A stretch of 64,000 nt of DNA from Shimia haliotis (GTDB taxonomy: Bacteria > Pseudomonadota > Alphaproteobacteria > Rhodobacterales > Rhodobacteraceae): positions 434,001 to 498,000 of the forward strand of contig NZ_FOSZ01000001.1 in the NCBI RefSeq assembly GCF_900114415.1, given 5' to 3'. Shown in pieces: positions 40,969-50,704 of the stretch. Made by a program: the position numbers and the translations under genes. Numbering within the stretch: the stretch's first letter is position 1; every line of letters begins with the position of its first letter. The notes under the pieces are model-generated. The model did not search any database. It was given only the letters and a program-made list of their open reading frames with translations, and had not been told where the DNA came from.

Positions 40969-41427
40969 ATGGCACGAGGCAATAAAGCGATCAAATATGC
41001 GGTTCTGGGTGTCTTGTTGGCAACCAGCGTGGCTTGCACCACACGCTATCGCAATCATGGCTATGTTCCGACCGCATCCGAAATCGACGAAATCGCGCTT
41101 GGTGTCGATACAAGAGACACCATTGCCGACGCCATCGGGTCGCCCACGGCCACCGGCATGTTGTCTGACAGTTCTTATGTATATGTGCGCACTAAAGTGA
41201 AGCACTATGGACCGCGCGAACCCGAAGTGGTCGAGCGTCAAGTTGTGTCAATCGATTTTGACACGCGGGGTGTGGCGCGCAATATCGAGTATTATGCTCT
41301 GGAGGACGGGCAGGCGGTTCCGCTGGCGCGGCGCATCACCGACAATGGCATTCAATCGAGCGGGTTCCTGCGACAGCTGCTGGCCAACATCGGCAACTTT
41401 GATCCTTCGACCATCACGTCAAACTAA
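40969..41427 (+). CDS. bamE: Outer-membrane assembly lipoprotein BamE
   Basis: Small lipoprotein of the BAM complex that inserts beta-barrel proteins, 152 residues. The signal ends in LATSVACTT (lipid-modified Cys23). The mature BamE/SmpA fold includes EIDEIALGVDTRDTIADAIG, PTATGMLSDSSYVYVRTKVK and VVSIDFDTRGVARNIEYYAL. A GAGGGCAGGT leader precedes the ATG. Confidence 0.9.
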   Translation: MARGNKAIKYAVLGVLLATSVACTTRYRNHGYVPTASEIDEIALGVDTRDTIADAIGSPTATGMLSDSSYVYVRTKVKHYGPREPEVVERQVVSIDFDTRGVARNIEYYALEDGQAVPLARRITDNGIQSSGFLRQLLANIGNFDPSTITSN

Positions 41428-41519
41428 GGCCTGACGCCGTCGAAATGTGCGCAAATTGTCGTTCGGATGTCGGTGCTGCTCTGCTATAGTGGGGCGGCAA
41501 TGTCTGGAATGTGCTTGCT

Positions 41520-42257
41520 ATGGTGACTCTTGAAAAAGGCCGATATTTCACGCGGATAGCGGAAACCGAGGCGGATCTGCAAGCGGCGCAGAAACTGCGG
41601 CATCTGGCATTTTTCGGCGGCGATGGCAGTGCCCTTGAGGCGGATGTTTTTGACAGGGAGTGTCGGCACATTCTGGTCCATGACCGTCAGAGCGGCTCGG
41701 TGATCTGTTGTTTCCGGTTTTTGCACCTCAGTGGCGGGCATGAAATCGACCGGAGTTATTCGGCGCAGTTTTACGAGCTGAGCGCGTTGCGCGACTTCGA
41801 CCGGCCGATGATCGAGCTGGGCCGGTTCTGCATACATCCAGATTGGACAGATCCTGACATTTTGCGCGTGGCTTGGGGCGCGTTGACGTCTTACGTGGAT
41901 GAAGCGGGCGTCGAGATGTTGTTTGGTTGCTCTTCCTTTGAGGGCACGGACAAGGGGCACTATCTGGATGCTTTTGCCATGTTGCGGGACCGCCATATGG
42001 CGCCGCCATGTTGGCGGCCGAAGGTCAAATCGCCGAATGTGTTCCGGTTTGCGTCCCGATTGCGCAGAAAGCCGAATCTGAAGCTGGCGCAATTGCGGAT
42101 GCCGCCGCTGTTGCGCACCTATCTGATGATGGGCGGCTGGGTGAGCGATCATGCGGTGGTGGATCAGAAAATGAACACGATGCATGTCTTTACTGGTTTG
42201 GAAATAAAAGAAATTCCTCCAGCGCGAAAGCGTCTTTTGCGCGCGATTTGCGCATAG
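41520..42257 (+). CDS. olsB: Ornithine-acyl-ACP N-acyltransferase OlsB
   Basis: First enzyme of ornithine-lipid synthesis, adding a 3-hydroxyacyl chain to the alpha-amino group of ornithine; 245 residues. GNAT-like fold with IAETEADLQAAQKLRHLAFF, DVFDRECRHILVHD, IELGRFCIHPDWTDPDILRV (OlsB/haemolysin-type motif) and GYL-type core LFGCSSFEGTDKG. Starts at the ATG rather than a GTG three codons earlier. No OlsA is adjacent, but a PlsC-type acyltransferase lies 4 kb downstream. Confidence 0.88.
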   Translation: MVTLEKGRYFTRIAETEADLQAAQKLRHLAFFGGDGSALEADVFDRECRHILVHDRQSGSVICCFRFLHLSGGHEIDRSYSAQFYELSALRDFDRPMIELGRFCIHPDWTDPDILRVAWGALTSYVDEAGVEMLFGCSSFEGTDKGHYLDAFAMLRDRHMAPPCWRPKVKSPNVFRFASRLRRKPNLKLAQLRMPPLLRTYLMMGGWVSDHAVVDQKMNTMHVFTGLEIKEIPPARKRLLRAICA

Positions 42258-42341
42258 TTTCCGAGCTGTTGGTGGGGGTATTTACGGCCAGAAAGACGCT
42301 GCTTGGTTGACGGGCTGCGCGTGGCGGGCTAGCGCAACGGC

Positions 42342-44150
42342 ATGGCACGTATACCTCTTTTGCAGATGAGCGATATTTCCCTGACGTTTGGCGGGGATCC
42401 GGTTTTTGATCAGTTGGGCCTTGTGGTGCAACCCGGTGATCGGGTGGCGCTGGTTGGGCGCAACGGGTCGGGAAAATCCACGTTGATGAAAGTCATGGCC
42501 GGACTGGTGGAGCCAGACCGCGGCGAGATTGTGGTGCCCGCGGGGATTTCTGTCGGTTACATGGATCAAGATCCTGACATGTCCGGGTTTTCCACGCTTG
42601 GGGAATTTGCCTCCGCGGGGCTGGACCCGGGAGAGATGTACAAAGTCGAACGGGCTGGCGAGGGGTTGAAGTTTGACCCCGAGAGGCCGGTTGAAACGGC
42701 TTCGGGCGGAGAGCGTCGGCGCGCGGCCTTGGCACGCTTGATGGCGGAAGCGCCGGACTTGATGTTGTTGGACGAACCGACAAACCACTTGGACATCGAG
42801 GCGATTGCCTGGCTCGAAGAGGAGCTTAAGGCGACGCGCGCGGGCTTTGTTTTGATCAGCCACGATCGTGCATTTTTGCGTGAGCTTAGCCGTGCAACCC
42901 TTTGGATTGACAGGGGAATGGTGCGCCGGCAGGAGAAGGGATTTGACGATTTCGAAGCCTGGCGTGATAAGATTTGGGACGAAGAGGATACCGCCCGTCA
43001 CAAGATGGATCGCAAGATCAAATCTGAGGCGCGGTGGGCTGTGGAAGGCATTTCCGCGCGGCGGAAACGCAATATGGGGCGTGTGCGGGCACTTAAGGAT
43101 TTGCGGGCCGAACGGGCGTCGATGATCCGGCGTCATGGCGCGGCTGGCATGGAACTGTCGGCAGGGCCGAAGTCCGGCAAAAAGGTGATTGATGCGAAAG
43201 GCGTGGCCAAGAGTTTTGGCGACAAGCCCATCGTTCAGAACTTTTCTTTGACCATTCAGCGCGGTGATCGTGTGGCCTTTGTCGGACCCAATGGCGTGGG
43301 CAAAACCACCGTGATCAAGATGCTCATGGGCGAAGAGGCGGTGGACGCAGGCACTGTAGTGCTGGGCACGAATCTGTTGCCGGCAGTGTTTGATCAGGCG
43401 CGTGCGCAACTGGATCCGGACATGACGTTGTGGGACAGCCTGACGGGGGATCCGGATATGCGGGTGTCCGGCAAAGCGGATCAGGTCATGGTGCGGGGTC
43501 AGCCTCGGCATGTGGTTGGATACCTTAAAGAATTTCTATTTGATGACCGGCAGGCAAGGGCGCCTGTGCGGTCGCTGTCGGGTGGGGAAAAAGCGCGTTT
43601 GCTGCTGGCAAAGCTGATGGCGAAGGAGAGCAATCTTCTGGTCATGGACGAGCCGACAAACGATCTGGATGTGGAGACACTCGATCTTCTGCAAGAGTTG
43701 TTAGATGACTATGATGGCACCGTGCTGTTGGTGAGCCACGACCGCGACTTTCTGGATCGTGTGGCGACCACGACGGTGGCGATGGAAGGCGACGGGCGGG
43801 CGACTGTCTATGCGGGTGGTTGGTCGGATTACCGCGCGCAACGCCAGCCGGATGAAGAAGATAAAAAGGCTGAAAAAGCAAAACCTAAGGCGGAGAAGAT
43901 AAAGCAAGAAAAGTCCCAAAAGGAGGGGCTTAGTTTCACCGAAAAACACCGTCTTGAGGCTCTGCCTGGTGTGATGGAACGCCTTGAGGCGGAGATTGCC
44001 AAGCTGGAAGAGTTTATGGCGGATCCCGAGCTTTTCACCAAAGAACCGGTCAAATTCCAGAAGGCCACGGAGGCGCTGGTGGAGCGCCAGACGGCGCTTG
44101 CAGAGGCCGAAGAAGAGTGGCTGATGCTTGAGGAAAAGGCCGAGGGATAG
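42342..44150 (+). CDS. ABC-F family ATP-binding protein (Uup-like)
   Basis: Soluble twin-ATPase of 602 residues without membrane segments. Walker A GRNGSGKST and GPNGVGKTT, signatures SGGERRRAALA and LSGGEKARLLLA, Walker B LMLLDEPTNHLD and LLVMDEPTNDLD are visible in both halves, and a C-terminal Lys/Glu-rich coiled coil (about 505-600) suggests the Uup/EttA group that binds DNA or ribosomes. Probably a translation or recombination factor rather than a transporter. Confidence 0.9.
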   Translation: MARIPLLQMSDISLTFGGDPVFDQLGLVVQPGDRVALVGRNGSGKSTLMKVMAGLVEPDRGEIVVPAGISVGYMDQDPDMSGFSTLGEFASAGLDPGEMYKVERAGEGLKFDPERPVETASGGERRRAALARLMAEAPDLMLLDEPTNHLDIEAIAWLEEELKATRAGFVLISHDRAFLRELSRATLWIDRGMVRRQEKGFDDFEAWRDKIWDEEDTARHKMDRKIKSEARWAVEGISARRKRNMGRVRALKDLRAERASMIRRHGAAGMELSAGPKSGKKVIDAKGVAKSFGDKPIVQNFSLTIQRGDRVAFVGPNGVGKTTVIKMLMGEEAVDAGTVVLGTNLLPAVFDQARAQLDPDMTLWDSLTGDPDMRVSGKADQVMVRGQPRHVVGYLKEFLFDDRQARAPVRSLSGGEKARLLLAKLMAKESNLLVMDEPTNDLDVETLDLLQELLDDYDGTVLLVSHDRDFLDRVATTTVAMEGDGRATVYAGGWSDYRAQRQPDEEDKKAEKAKPKAEKIKQEKSQKEGLSFTEKHRLEALPGVMERLEAEIAKLEEFMADPELFTKEPVKFQKATEALVERQTALAEAEEEWLMLEEKAEG

Positions 44151-44153
44151 CCC

Positions 44154-44193
44154 GTCGGTAAAACGTCGGTATTTGGTCGGTATCGTGTCGGTG
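44154..44193 (+). promoter_or_regulatory. Phased GTCGGTA-N4 repeat, four copies
   Basis: GTCGGTA starts at 44154, 44165 and 44176 and GTCGGTG at 44187, an exact 11-bp period. It ends 104 bp before the DUF808 gene and begins 4 bp after the ABC-F stop. It is the same element as at 11049-11077. Direct repeats on one face of the helix are typical of OmpR/PhoB-type operators. Confidence 0.55.
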
Positions 44194-44296
44194 CCTGAAG
44201 GCGTGCGAGGCGGGGTTGGCTTGCCGGTGATCGCGCCTTGATTGTTTGGGCGCGACAAGGCAGCCTGCGGGCACGGGCTGGACTTGGAGAGATGTG

Positions 44297-45271
44297 ATGG
44301 CAGGTGGATTGCTGGCGCTGCTGGATGATGTGGCGGCGATTGCCAAGGTGGCAGCGGCCTCGATAGACGATGTGGCCGCGCAAGCGATGAAGTCGGGTGC
44401 CAAGGCAGCCGGAGCGGTGATTGACGATGCAGCGGTGACTCCGAAATACGTGCAAGGCTTTCGAGCCGAGCGCGAATTGCCGATCATTTGGAAAATCGCC
44501 AAAGGGTCCATCAAGAACAAGCTGCTCATTCTTTTGCCTGCCGCGCTTTTGCTGGCGAATTTTGCGCCGTGGTTGATTTCGCCTCTGCTGATGATCGGCG
44601 GAGCGTATCTGTGCTTTGAGGGAGCGGAGAAGGTTTTTCACCTTTTTGTGCCGCATGACACACACCACGATGATGCCGCCGACGTGCCAGATGATCCAGC
44701 TCATCTGGAAGAGGCCAAGGCCGCGGGGGCGATCAAAACCGACTTCATCCTGTCTGCGGAAATCATGACAATCATTCTGTCGGCCATTCCGGAAAGCAAT
44801 TTCTGGTTCGAGGCGGCGACGCTGGCCATGGCGGGCGTGGGCATCACGGTGGCCGTTTACGGGTCTGTGGCATTGATTGTGAAGGCGGACGATTTTGGTC
44901 TGGTGCTTTACGCCAAGGGGCGCCTTGCGGCGACGCGGGCCTTTGGCAAATGGCTGGTGCGGGCGATGCCCGGTTTCATGAAGTTTTTGACGATCGTCGG
45001 CACAGCGGCAATGCTGTGGGTTGGCGGATCAATTGTGGTGCATGGGTTGGAAGAGCTGGGCTTTGGCTGGCTTGGGCATCATATCCATGATTGGGCGCAT
45101 GTGGTTGGCCTTATGGTTCCAAGCGACTGGATGGCTGCGGTGGAGTGGATTGCCAAGGCGGCGATGGACGGGGTCTTTGGGCTGGCGCTCGGGTTTGTTT
45201 TGATCCCTGTCGCAACCAAAGTGATTGGTCCGGTGATTGCCAAGTTGACAGGCAAAGAGGCGGCGCACTGA
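44297..45271 (+). CDS. DUF808 family membrane protein
   Basis: Integral membrane protein of 324 residues: MAGGLLALLDDVAAIAKVAA, then ASIDDVAAQAMKSGAKAAGAV with DDAAVTPKYVQGFRAERELP, typical of DUF808 (E. coli YedI). Hydrophobic segments near 85-120, 165-215, 235-265 and 290-318. Function unknown; sometimes linked to stress response. A GGAGAGATGTG ribosome site precedes the ATG and the phased GTCGGTA repeat lies upstream. Confidence 0.85.
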   Translation: MAGGLLALLDDVAAIAKVAAASIDDVAAQAMKSGAKAAGAVIDDAAVTPKYVQGFRAERELPIIWKIAKGSIKNKLLILLPAALLLANFAPWLISPLLMIGGAYLCFEGAEKVFHLFVPHDTHHDDAADVPDDPAHLEEAKAAGAIKTDFILSAEIMTIILSAIPESNFWFEAATLAMAGVGITVAVYGSVALIVKADDFGLVLYAKGRLAATRAFGKWLVRAMPGFMKFLTIVGTAAMLWVGGSIVVHGLEELGFGWLGHHIHDWAHVVGLMVPSDWMAAVEWIAKAAMDGVFGLALGFVLIPVATKVIGPVIAKLTGKEAAH

Positions 45272-45350
45272 GGGCTGTGACGGCGCGTCAGTGGTGTTGC
45301 GGGCGCCTGTTGGCAGCATAGTCTGGGGGAAACCGGTAAGGGGGCCGCAG

Positions 45351-46130
45351 ATGACAACCACTTTGGCAGAATTTCTGGAACACGCAGAGGTCGGGCAGGA
45401 TGTCCCGACAAACTGGGCACAGGGGCGGACGGCCTTTGGCGGCTTTACGTCGGCTCTGTTGCTAAGGGCCGCCCTTGGCACCAGTGCGGACTTGCCGGCG
45501 TTGCGCTCGGCCATGATCAACTTTACGGCGCCGGTGACCGAAACGCCGGACATGGCGATCGATGTGTTGCGTCAGGGGCGAAATGTGACCACGCTGGATG
45601 TGAAGGCGCGGGTGGCGGGCAAGGTTGTGGCCTGTGGTGTCTTCTCCTTTGGTGCGTCGCAGATCAGCCATGTCTCTGATGGATTGCCCGCAGCGTCGGT
45701 GCCGGTGCCGGAAGAGGCCGAGTTGATGATCCCTGAGGGACGAGAGGCGCCAGCGGCGTTTTTCAACAATTTCGAGGTTCGGCTGATTGAAGGCAACCGT
45801 CCGTTTGCCGGCGCGGCGCGGGGGCATGTCCGCATCTGGGCGCGGCACAGGGATCGCGCCAGCTGGTCGACGCCAGAGGGGCTGATGTGCCTTGGGGACG
45901 TTTTGCCTCCGGCGATATTTGTGAAGGCGACCAAGCCGGGGCCGAATTCGTCAATGAACTGGATGTACAATGTGGTGCGCGAGGACACGTCGACGCGGGA
46001 TGGCTGGTATATGCTGGAGACCGATCTGAGCGCGGCGGAGAACGGCTATAGCTCGCAGGTGATGCGCATCTGGAACAGCGATGGTGATCTGCTGGTGGAT
46101 GGCATGCAGGCGGTTGTGACCTTCGTCTAA
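45351..46130 (+). CDS. Acyl-CoA thioesterase-like protein (TesB type)
   Basis: Double hotdog-fold protein of 259 residues: GRTAFGGFTSALLLRAAL in the first half, VTTLDVKARVAGKVVACGVF following, then HVRIWARHRDRASWSTPEGL and a C-terminal SSQVMRIWNSDGDLLVDGMQ containing the TesB-type motif. Probably cleaves acyl-CoA thioesters. Its stop overlaps the convergent acyltransferase by 4 nt. Natural substrate unknown. Confidence 0.82.
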   Translation: MTTTLAEFLEHAEVGQDVPTNWAQGRTAFGGFTSALLLRAALGTSADLPALRSAMINFTAPVTETPDMAIDVLRQGRNVTTLDVKARVAGKVVACGVFSFGASQISHVSDGLPAASVPVPEEAELMIPEGREAPAAFFNNFEVRLIEGNRPFAGAARGHVRIWARHRDRASWSTPEGLMCLGDVLPPAIFVKATKPGPNSSMNWMYNVVREDTSTRDGWYMLETDLSAAENGYSSQVMRIWNSDGDLLVDGMQAVVTFV

Positions 46131-46882
46131 AGGTCGGTGGTAAGGTCGGTGACTTCGCCGGTTTGCGCGTCATAGGCGGCGGCCATTGCGGCGCGCAGGC
46201 GGGCGACGCAGGCGTCGGTGTTTTCGTCGGCCCCAAAGTGCATCTGTGGCAGGATGTCGATGTGGATCGTGCCTTTGAACGGGAAAAACTTGCCGCGTGG
46301 CAACAGTTTATCGGAATGGCTGATCACAAAGGGGCGCACGGCGCGGCCGGTTTTTTGCGCGACCAGAACCGCACCGGCCTTGAAGGGCGGCAGGCCGGGT
46401 TTGGTGGCGCGGGTGCCTTCGACAAACAAGATCGGCGAGCGGCGTTCGGGCATGTCGGCCACGGCCTCGGTCAGGGAGGCGAGCGCGTCGCGGCCTTTGG
46501 AACGGTCGATTTTCAACAACCCCGCCCCGTCAAAGCCGCGTTTGAGGAGTGCGGCTTCGCAGAGCTCTTTCTTGGCGCCGAATGTAACCCATTTTTCGTC
46601 GGGGATCACATGCAGCATGGAAAAGCCGTCCAGATGGCTGCGGTGGTTCACAGCGATGACGGAGTTGGTGTCGGTGCGCAGCGCTTCGCGGGCCTCATCC
46701 GAGATATCGACGTCGACATCGAGGAACCACAACAGCCACGAGCAACTGCGCGACACAGTGCGCCAAAACCAGCCGCGGAAACCAGGGCGTTTGCCGCAGA
46801 GTGCCGGGATGAAGGCCACGAAGAGGAAGATGAACGGGCCGAGCAGGACCAAGAGGCAGCGCTTGAGGAAAGTGGCGAGCAT
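46127..46882 (-). CDS. Lysophospholipid acyltransferase family protein (PlsC-like)
   Basis: Membrane acyltransferase of 251 residues. N-terminal hydrophobic segments (about 8-28 and 45-58), NHX4D motif NHRSHLD with His80 and Asp85, and EGTRATKPG near 155-163 define the 1-acyl-glycerol-3-phosphate acyltransferase family. It could be PlsC or OlsA, since olsB is 4 kb away; the sequence does not decide. The start is MLATFLKRCLLV; the frame is open upstream but that stretch is not protein-like. Confidence 0.85.
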   Translation of the reverse strand: MLATFLKRCLLVLLGPFIFLFVAFIPALCGKRPGFRGWFWRTVSRSCSWLLWFLDVDVDISDEAREALRTDTNSVIAVNHRSHLDGFSMLHVIPDEKWVTFGAKKELCEAALLKRGFDGAGLLKIDRSKGRDALASLTEAVADMPERRSPILFVEGTRATKPGLPPFKAGAVLVAQKTGRAVRPFVISHSDKLLPRGKFFPFKGTIHIDILPQMHFGADENTDACVARLRAAMAAAYDAQTGEVTDLTTDL

Positions 46883-47033
46883 AGGAGTGGTCCTGTGGCG
46901 GGAGGCTTTGCGGCCTCGGGATAGTCTGTCTCTGCCACATAGAGGCTTACGATGGGTAAAGATAGGGGGAATTGGCGGAAGGGGCCGAGGTCGGGAGACA
47001 GGCCGTTGACACCCGTTTCCCGAGGCCAGCGGA

Positions 47034-47585
47034 TTAGGGTTTCCAGCGCCGCGGCGGTTGGTTTGCCCGCACAGGGAAGAAGGCTGCGAACATGCCTTGT
47101 TCTGAATAGATGATCCGGTCCTTGCTAAACACCGTGTGTCGGTGTGCATGGGCCTTGTAGGAGCCGTAACCGACTGCGTTGGATTGATACACCACCTTGA
47201 GGTCAACGCGTTTGACCTCACCTTCAAAATACTCTCCACCCATCACGCGCTTTTTGCGCCCGACGCCAAATAGGTTGTCTACGTCAATTGTGAAGCGTCT
47301 TTTTGGATTGTTGGCGACAGTGCAGACCAGACCGTCGGCCGCAGGGAAGCCGGACAACTTGTAGGTCACATTTCGGCCGCTGCCTTTCTTTGTGAGTGAG
47401 CCGTGCCCGTTGAGTTCAGCGCAGGCGATGTCCCAAGGGAAGCGTTTGAATTCCACTTTGAATTGCCAGCTTTCAGGCGGGTAGTTGGCTTGAGGCTTGT
47501 TGGAATGGATGTTTTGGGCATTTGCGATGCCGCAAAGGGCAAAGAGGGCGAGGACGGAAAGTAGGGACTTTTTATAGAGGGGCAT
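47034..47585 (-). CDS. Hypothetical secreted protein (183 aa)
   Basis: Starts MPLYKKSLLSVLALFALCGI, a signal peptide with cleavage probably after ANA (residue 23). The mature part is beta-rich and basic: WQFKVEFKRFPWDIACAELN, GRNVTYKLSGFPAADGLVC, FTIDVDNLFGVGRKKRVMGG, with two Cys that may pair, and a C-terminal HTVFSKDRIIYSEQG. I do not recognise the family. Only 15 nt separate its start from the tkt terminator, so it may be expressed by readthrough or from a promoter inside tkt. A start four codons upstream (MRVSMPLY) is possible. Confidence 0.6.
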   Translation of the reverse strand: MPLYKKSLLSVLALFALCGIANAQNIHSNKPQANYPPESWQFKVEFKRFPWDIACAELNGHGSLTKKGSGRNVTYKLSGFPAADGLVCTVANNPKRRFTIDVDNLFGVGRKKRVMGGEYFEGEVKRVDLKVVYQSNAVGYGSYKAHAHRHTVFSKDRIIYSEQGMFAAFFPVRANQPPRRWKP

Positions 47586-47599
47586 GGAAACTCGCATAG

Positions 47600-47627
47600 A
47601 AAAAGGGCGCCGCAAGCGACGCCCTTT
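47600..47627 (-). terminator. Intrinsic terminator of tkt
   Basis: On the minus strand, AAAGGGCG and CGCCCTTT arms (47627-47620 with 47609-47602), an inner CGC/GCG stem with one C-A mismatch, and a run of T residues at 47604-47600. It begins 22 nt after the tkt stop. Confidence 0.8.
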
Positions 47628-47649
47628 GCTTAGCAGTTTTATTCTCAGA

Positions 47650-49671
47650 TCACAGCAGAGCTTTGACCTTGTCGGCAACATTCGCGGCGGTGATGCCGAA
47701 TTTTTCGAAGAGCTCACCAGCCGGCGCGGAGGCACCGAAGCTGGCCATGCCGACGAAGTCGGATTTGCCAGCGCGGGCGCGTTCACCCAAGAGCCATTGA
47801 TCCCAGCCGCCAGCGCGCACGGCGGCCTCAATGCCGACGCGGACCGCTGCGCCTGCTGGCAGGACTTTGCGGCGGTAAGCCTCATCCTGTGCCGCAAACA
47901 GTTCCATGCAGGGCATGGAGACGACGCGGGTGCCGATGCCTTCGGCTTCGAGCAGCTTTTTGGCTTCCATCGCGGTTGCGACCTCGGAGCCTGTGGCGAT
48001 CAGGATGGCCTGACGCTTGCCTTCGGCCTCTGCCAGCACATAAGCGCCTTTCTCGGTCAGGTTGGCCAGCTTGTGCTCGGTGCGCAACGTTGGCAGGTTC
48101 TGACGGGTCAGGGCCAGCACAGACGGGGTTTCTTTCGCAGTCAACGCGATTTCCCAAGCCTCGGCGGTTTCCACAGAATCTGCGGGGCGGAACACATAGG
48201 TGTTCGGGGTCGCGCGGCAGATGGCGAGGTGTTCGACCGGCTGGTGGGTCGGGCCGTCTTCGCCCACACCGATGGAATCGTGGGTCATCACGAAAACGGT
48301 GGGGATTTTGCTCAGCGCGGCCAGACGCATCGAGGGACGCGCGTAGTCGGTGAAACAGAAGAAGGTGCCGCCGTAGGGGCGCATGCCGCCGTGCAGCGCC
48401 ATGCCGTTCATCGCTGCGGCCATGCCGTGTTCGCGGATGCCCCAGTAGATGTAGCGACCTTTGCGGTTGTCGGTGTCAAATACACCCAGATCGCCGGTTT
48501 TGGTGTTGTTGGAGCCGGTGAGGTCAGCGGAGCCGCCAACAGTTTCGGGCATGATCGGGTTGATCGCCGCGAGCGCCATTTCAGAAGATTTACGGGTCGC
48601 AACGGAGGGCTGCTCTTCGGAAATTTGCTTTTTCAGGGCTTTAACGGTGGCGGAGAGCTTTTTCGGGGCATCCAGAGCGTAGGCGCGGTTGAAGCGGTCC
48701 TGTTTCTGCTTGGAAGCTTCCGCAAAGCGGCCTTCCCATGCTTCGCGATCCGCAGCACCGCGGGTGCCGATGGCTTCCCACTGAGCTTTGATGTCGGCGG
48801 GGACCTCATAGGCGCCACCGGTCCAGCCGTAGAGCTCTTTGGCGGCGGCGAGTTGCTCGGCGTCGGTCAGCGCGCCGTGGCCTTTGGAGGTGTCTTGGGC
48901 CGCGTGGCCGATGGCGATGTGCGTTTTGCAGGCAATCATCGACGGCTTTTTGGTTTTCTTGGCGGCTTCGATCGCAGCGTCGATCGCTTCGGGATCGTGG
49001 CCGTCGATTTCCTGCACGTGCCAGCCGGACGCCTTGAAGCGTTTGACTTGATCGGTGCGGTCCGAGAGTTCAACGGTGCCGTCAATCGTGATGTTGTTGT
49101 TGTCCCACAGAACAATCAGGTTGCCCAGCGAGTGGCGGCCTGCGAGGCCGATAGCTTCTTGCGAGAGGCCTTCCATCAGGCAGCCGTCGCCGGCAATCAC
49201 GTAGGTTTTGTGATCAACGATCTTGCGGCCGTACTGTGCGCGCTGGATTTCTTCGGCCATGGCGAAACCCACGGCGTTGGCAATGCCCTGACCCAGCGGG
49301 CCGGTGGTGGTTTCCACAGCGTCCAGCAGGAAGTTTTCAGGATGGCCCGCAGTCAGCGCGCCCATCTGGCGGAAGTTCTTGATCTGCTCCAGCGTGACCT
49401 GTGCGTCGCCCATGAGATAGAGCAGCGAGTAGATCAGCATCGAGCCGTGGCCTGCAGACAGGATGAAACGGTCGCGGTCGGGCCAGTTCGGCGCAGCGAC
49501 GTCAAATTTCATGTGCTTTTCAAACAGCACGGTGGCCACATCGGCCATGCCCATCGGCATGCCGGAGTGACCGGAGTTGGCACCAGCAACGCCGTCGAGC
49601 GTTAGGGCGCGGATGGCAGTGGATTTCATCCAGTGGTCGGGGTTCTTTTCGCGCAGGGCAGCGATATCCAT
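47650..49671 (-). CDS. tkt: Transketolase
   Basis: ThDP-dependent enzyme of the pentose phosphate and Calvin pathways, 673 residues. N-terminal His in [20 protein letters not shown], ThDP motif [20 protein letters not shown] and [30 protein letters not shown] with the substrate-binding His, and a complete C-terminal domain. AAAATTTTGGAGCTGCCTC precedes the ATG. A terminator follows. Confidence 0.96.
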   Translation of the reverse strand: MDIAALREKNPDHWMKSTAIRALTLDGVAGANSGHSGMPMGMADVATVLFEKHMKFDVAAPNWPDRDRFILSAGHGSMLIYSLLYLMGDAQVTLEQIKNFRQMGALTAGHPENFLLDAVETTTGPLGQGIANAVGFAMAEEIQRAQYGRKIVDHKTYVIAGDGCLMEGLSQEAIGLAGRHSLGNLIVLWDNNNITIDGTVELSDRTDQVKRFKASGWHVQEIDGHDPEAIDAAIEAAKKTKKPSMIACKTHIAIGHAAQDTSKGHGALTDAEQLAAAKELYGWTGGAYEVPADIKAQWEAIGTRGAADREAWEGRFAEASKQKQDRFNRAYALDAPKKLSATVKALKKQISEEQPSVATRKSSEMALAAINPIMPETVGGSADLTGSNNTKTGDLGVFDTDNRKGRYIYWGIREHGMAAAMNGMALHGGMRPYGGTFFCFTDYARPSMRLAALSKIPTVFVMTHDSIGVGEDGPTHQPVEHLAICRATPNTYVFRPADSVETAEAWEIALTAKETPSVLALTRQNLPTLRTEHKLANLTEKGAYVLAEAEGKRQAILIATGSEVATAMEAKKLLEAEGIGTRVVSMPCMELFAAQDEAYRRKVLPAGAAVRVGIEAAVRAGGWDQWLLGERARAGKSDFVGMASFGASAPAGELFEKFGITAANVADKVKALL

Positions 49672-49942
49672 GAGGCAGCTCCAAAATAGGCCAGGATGGG
49701 GTTAAGCGCTCAATACCAGTGATTGGGCAAAGTGCAAGCGGCGAGGTGGCCTGAAAGGTGCCTGACGGGGCGTTTGGGGGCGTTATTTTGCCCAACGGGG
49801 CATGATTTCGTAAAAATCCCCCGCCGCGGGTGCAGGTGAAATTGATTCAATCGCTGACAAGGTGTGGCGCGTGCAAAAAGAACGTGTCAAAGTGGGTGTT
49901 AACGACAAGGATCAGAACGATTGACGACGAGGGACGAGGCAC

Positions 49943-50704
49943 ATGAGTGACATCAGCGACCTGGAAAGCAGATTGAGCGCCGCGCTTGAACGCATCGGCG
50001 CCAAGGTTGCCGATTTGGGTACGGCCCCGACCGAGGTTTCGGGGGAGGGGTCTGGTGACATGAGCGCAGAGGTCGAAAGCCTGCGTCGGTCGCTGGAAAA
50101 CGAAGCCACAGCCACGGCACAGCTTGAGGAGCGCCTGCGGGCCGTTACTCAGAAGCAGGAAGACGCGGAAGCGGCTTTGGCGGCTGCCGAAAAGAAAGCC
50201 GCAGAGGCGGCAGCCGAGGTTGAAGGGCTGCGCAGCACGGTGGATGCGGACAGCGAGGCCAATGATGAAGCGGATGCTCGGATTGACGAGTTGACCACTA
50301 AGGTGGCTGAGCTTGAAGCGGCGCTGGAGGTGGAGAAATCCGCTCGTACAGTTGCAGAGGCCGATGCCGAGGCGGCCCGCAGCGCGCTGGCGGCGGCTGG
50401 CGCGGGTGACGGCGGTGAAGCTTTGGCGGCCAATCGCGAAGCGATGGAGCAAATGGCACAGCGCCTGCGCCGCATGCGCCGCATGAGCAAAGGTGTTCGT
50501 GAAAACAACGAACGTTTGCGGGCTGTGGTCGAAGAGAAGGTTGTGGATGCTGGTCTGATCAACGACGCGCTGAAAGCGGAGATCGACAGTTTAAAGGCGC
50601 AACGTGAGGCGGAGATTGCGGAGGCGGATGTGATCCTGACCGGATTGGCACCGATGCTGGCGGTGGCGCCGCCGCAGGATGCTGCGACCGAGGAGGATGC
50701 ATAA
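49943..50704 (+). CDS. Coiled-coil protein upstream of zapA
   Basis: Protein of 253 residues dominated by heptad-type Glu/Ala/Leu/Arg/Lys sequence: SDISDLESRLSAALERIGAK, ELEERLRAVTQKQEDAEAAL, AELEAALEVEKSARTVAEAD and REAMEQMAQRLRRMRRMSKG, giving two long coiled-coil segments (about 1-80 and 80-230). Its stop overlaps the zapA ATG by 1 nt (TAATG), so translation is coupled and the pair is likely to act together. No enzyme motif. It may be a division-ring scaffold analogous to ZapB (inference). Confidence 0.75.
   Translation: MSDISDLESRLSAALERIGAKVADLGTAPTEVSGEGSGDMSAEVESLRRSLENEATATAQLEERLRAVTQKQEDAEAALAAAEKKAAEAAAEVEGLRSTVDADSEANDEADARIDELTTKVAELEAALEVEKSARTVAEADAEAARSALAAAGAGDGGEALAANREAMEQMAQRLRRMRRMSKGVRENNERLRAVVEEKVVDAGLINDALKAEIDSLKAQREAEIAEADVILTGLAPMLAVAPPQDAATEEDA

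Noticed and set aside
47584-49605. 673-codon open frame on the plus strand opposite transketolase
   Set aside because: It is the antisense shadow of a well-conserved tkt in GC-rich DNA, with low-complexity His/Gly/Val-rich translation and no ribosome site.
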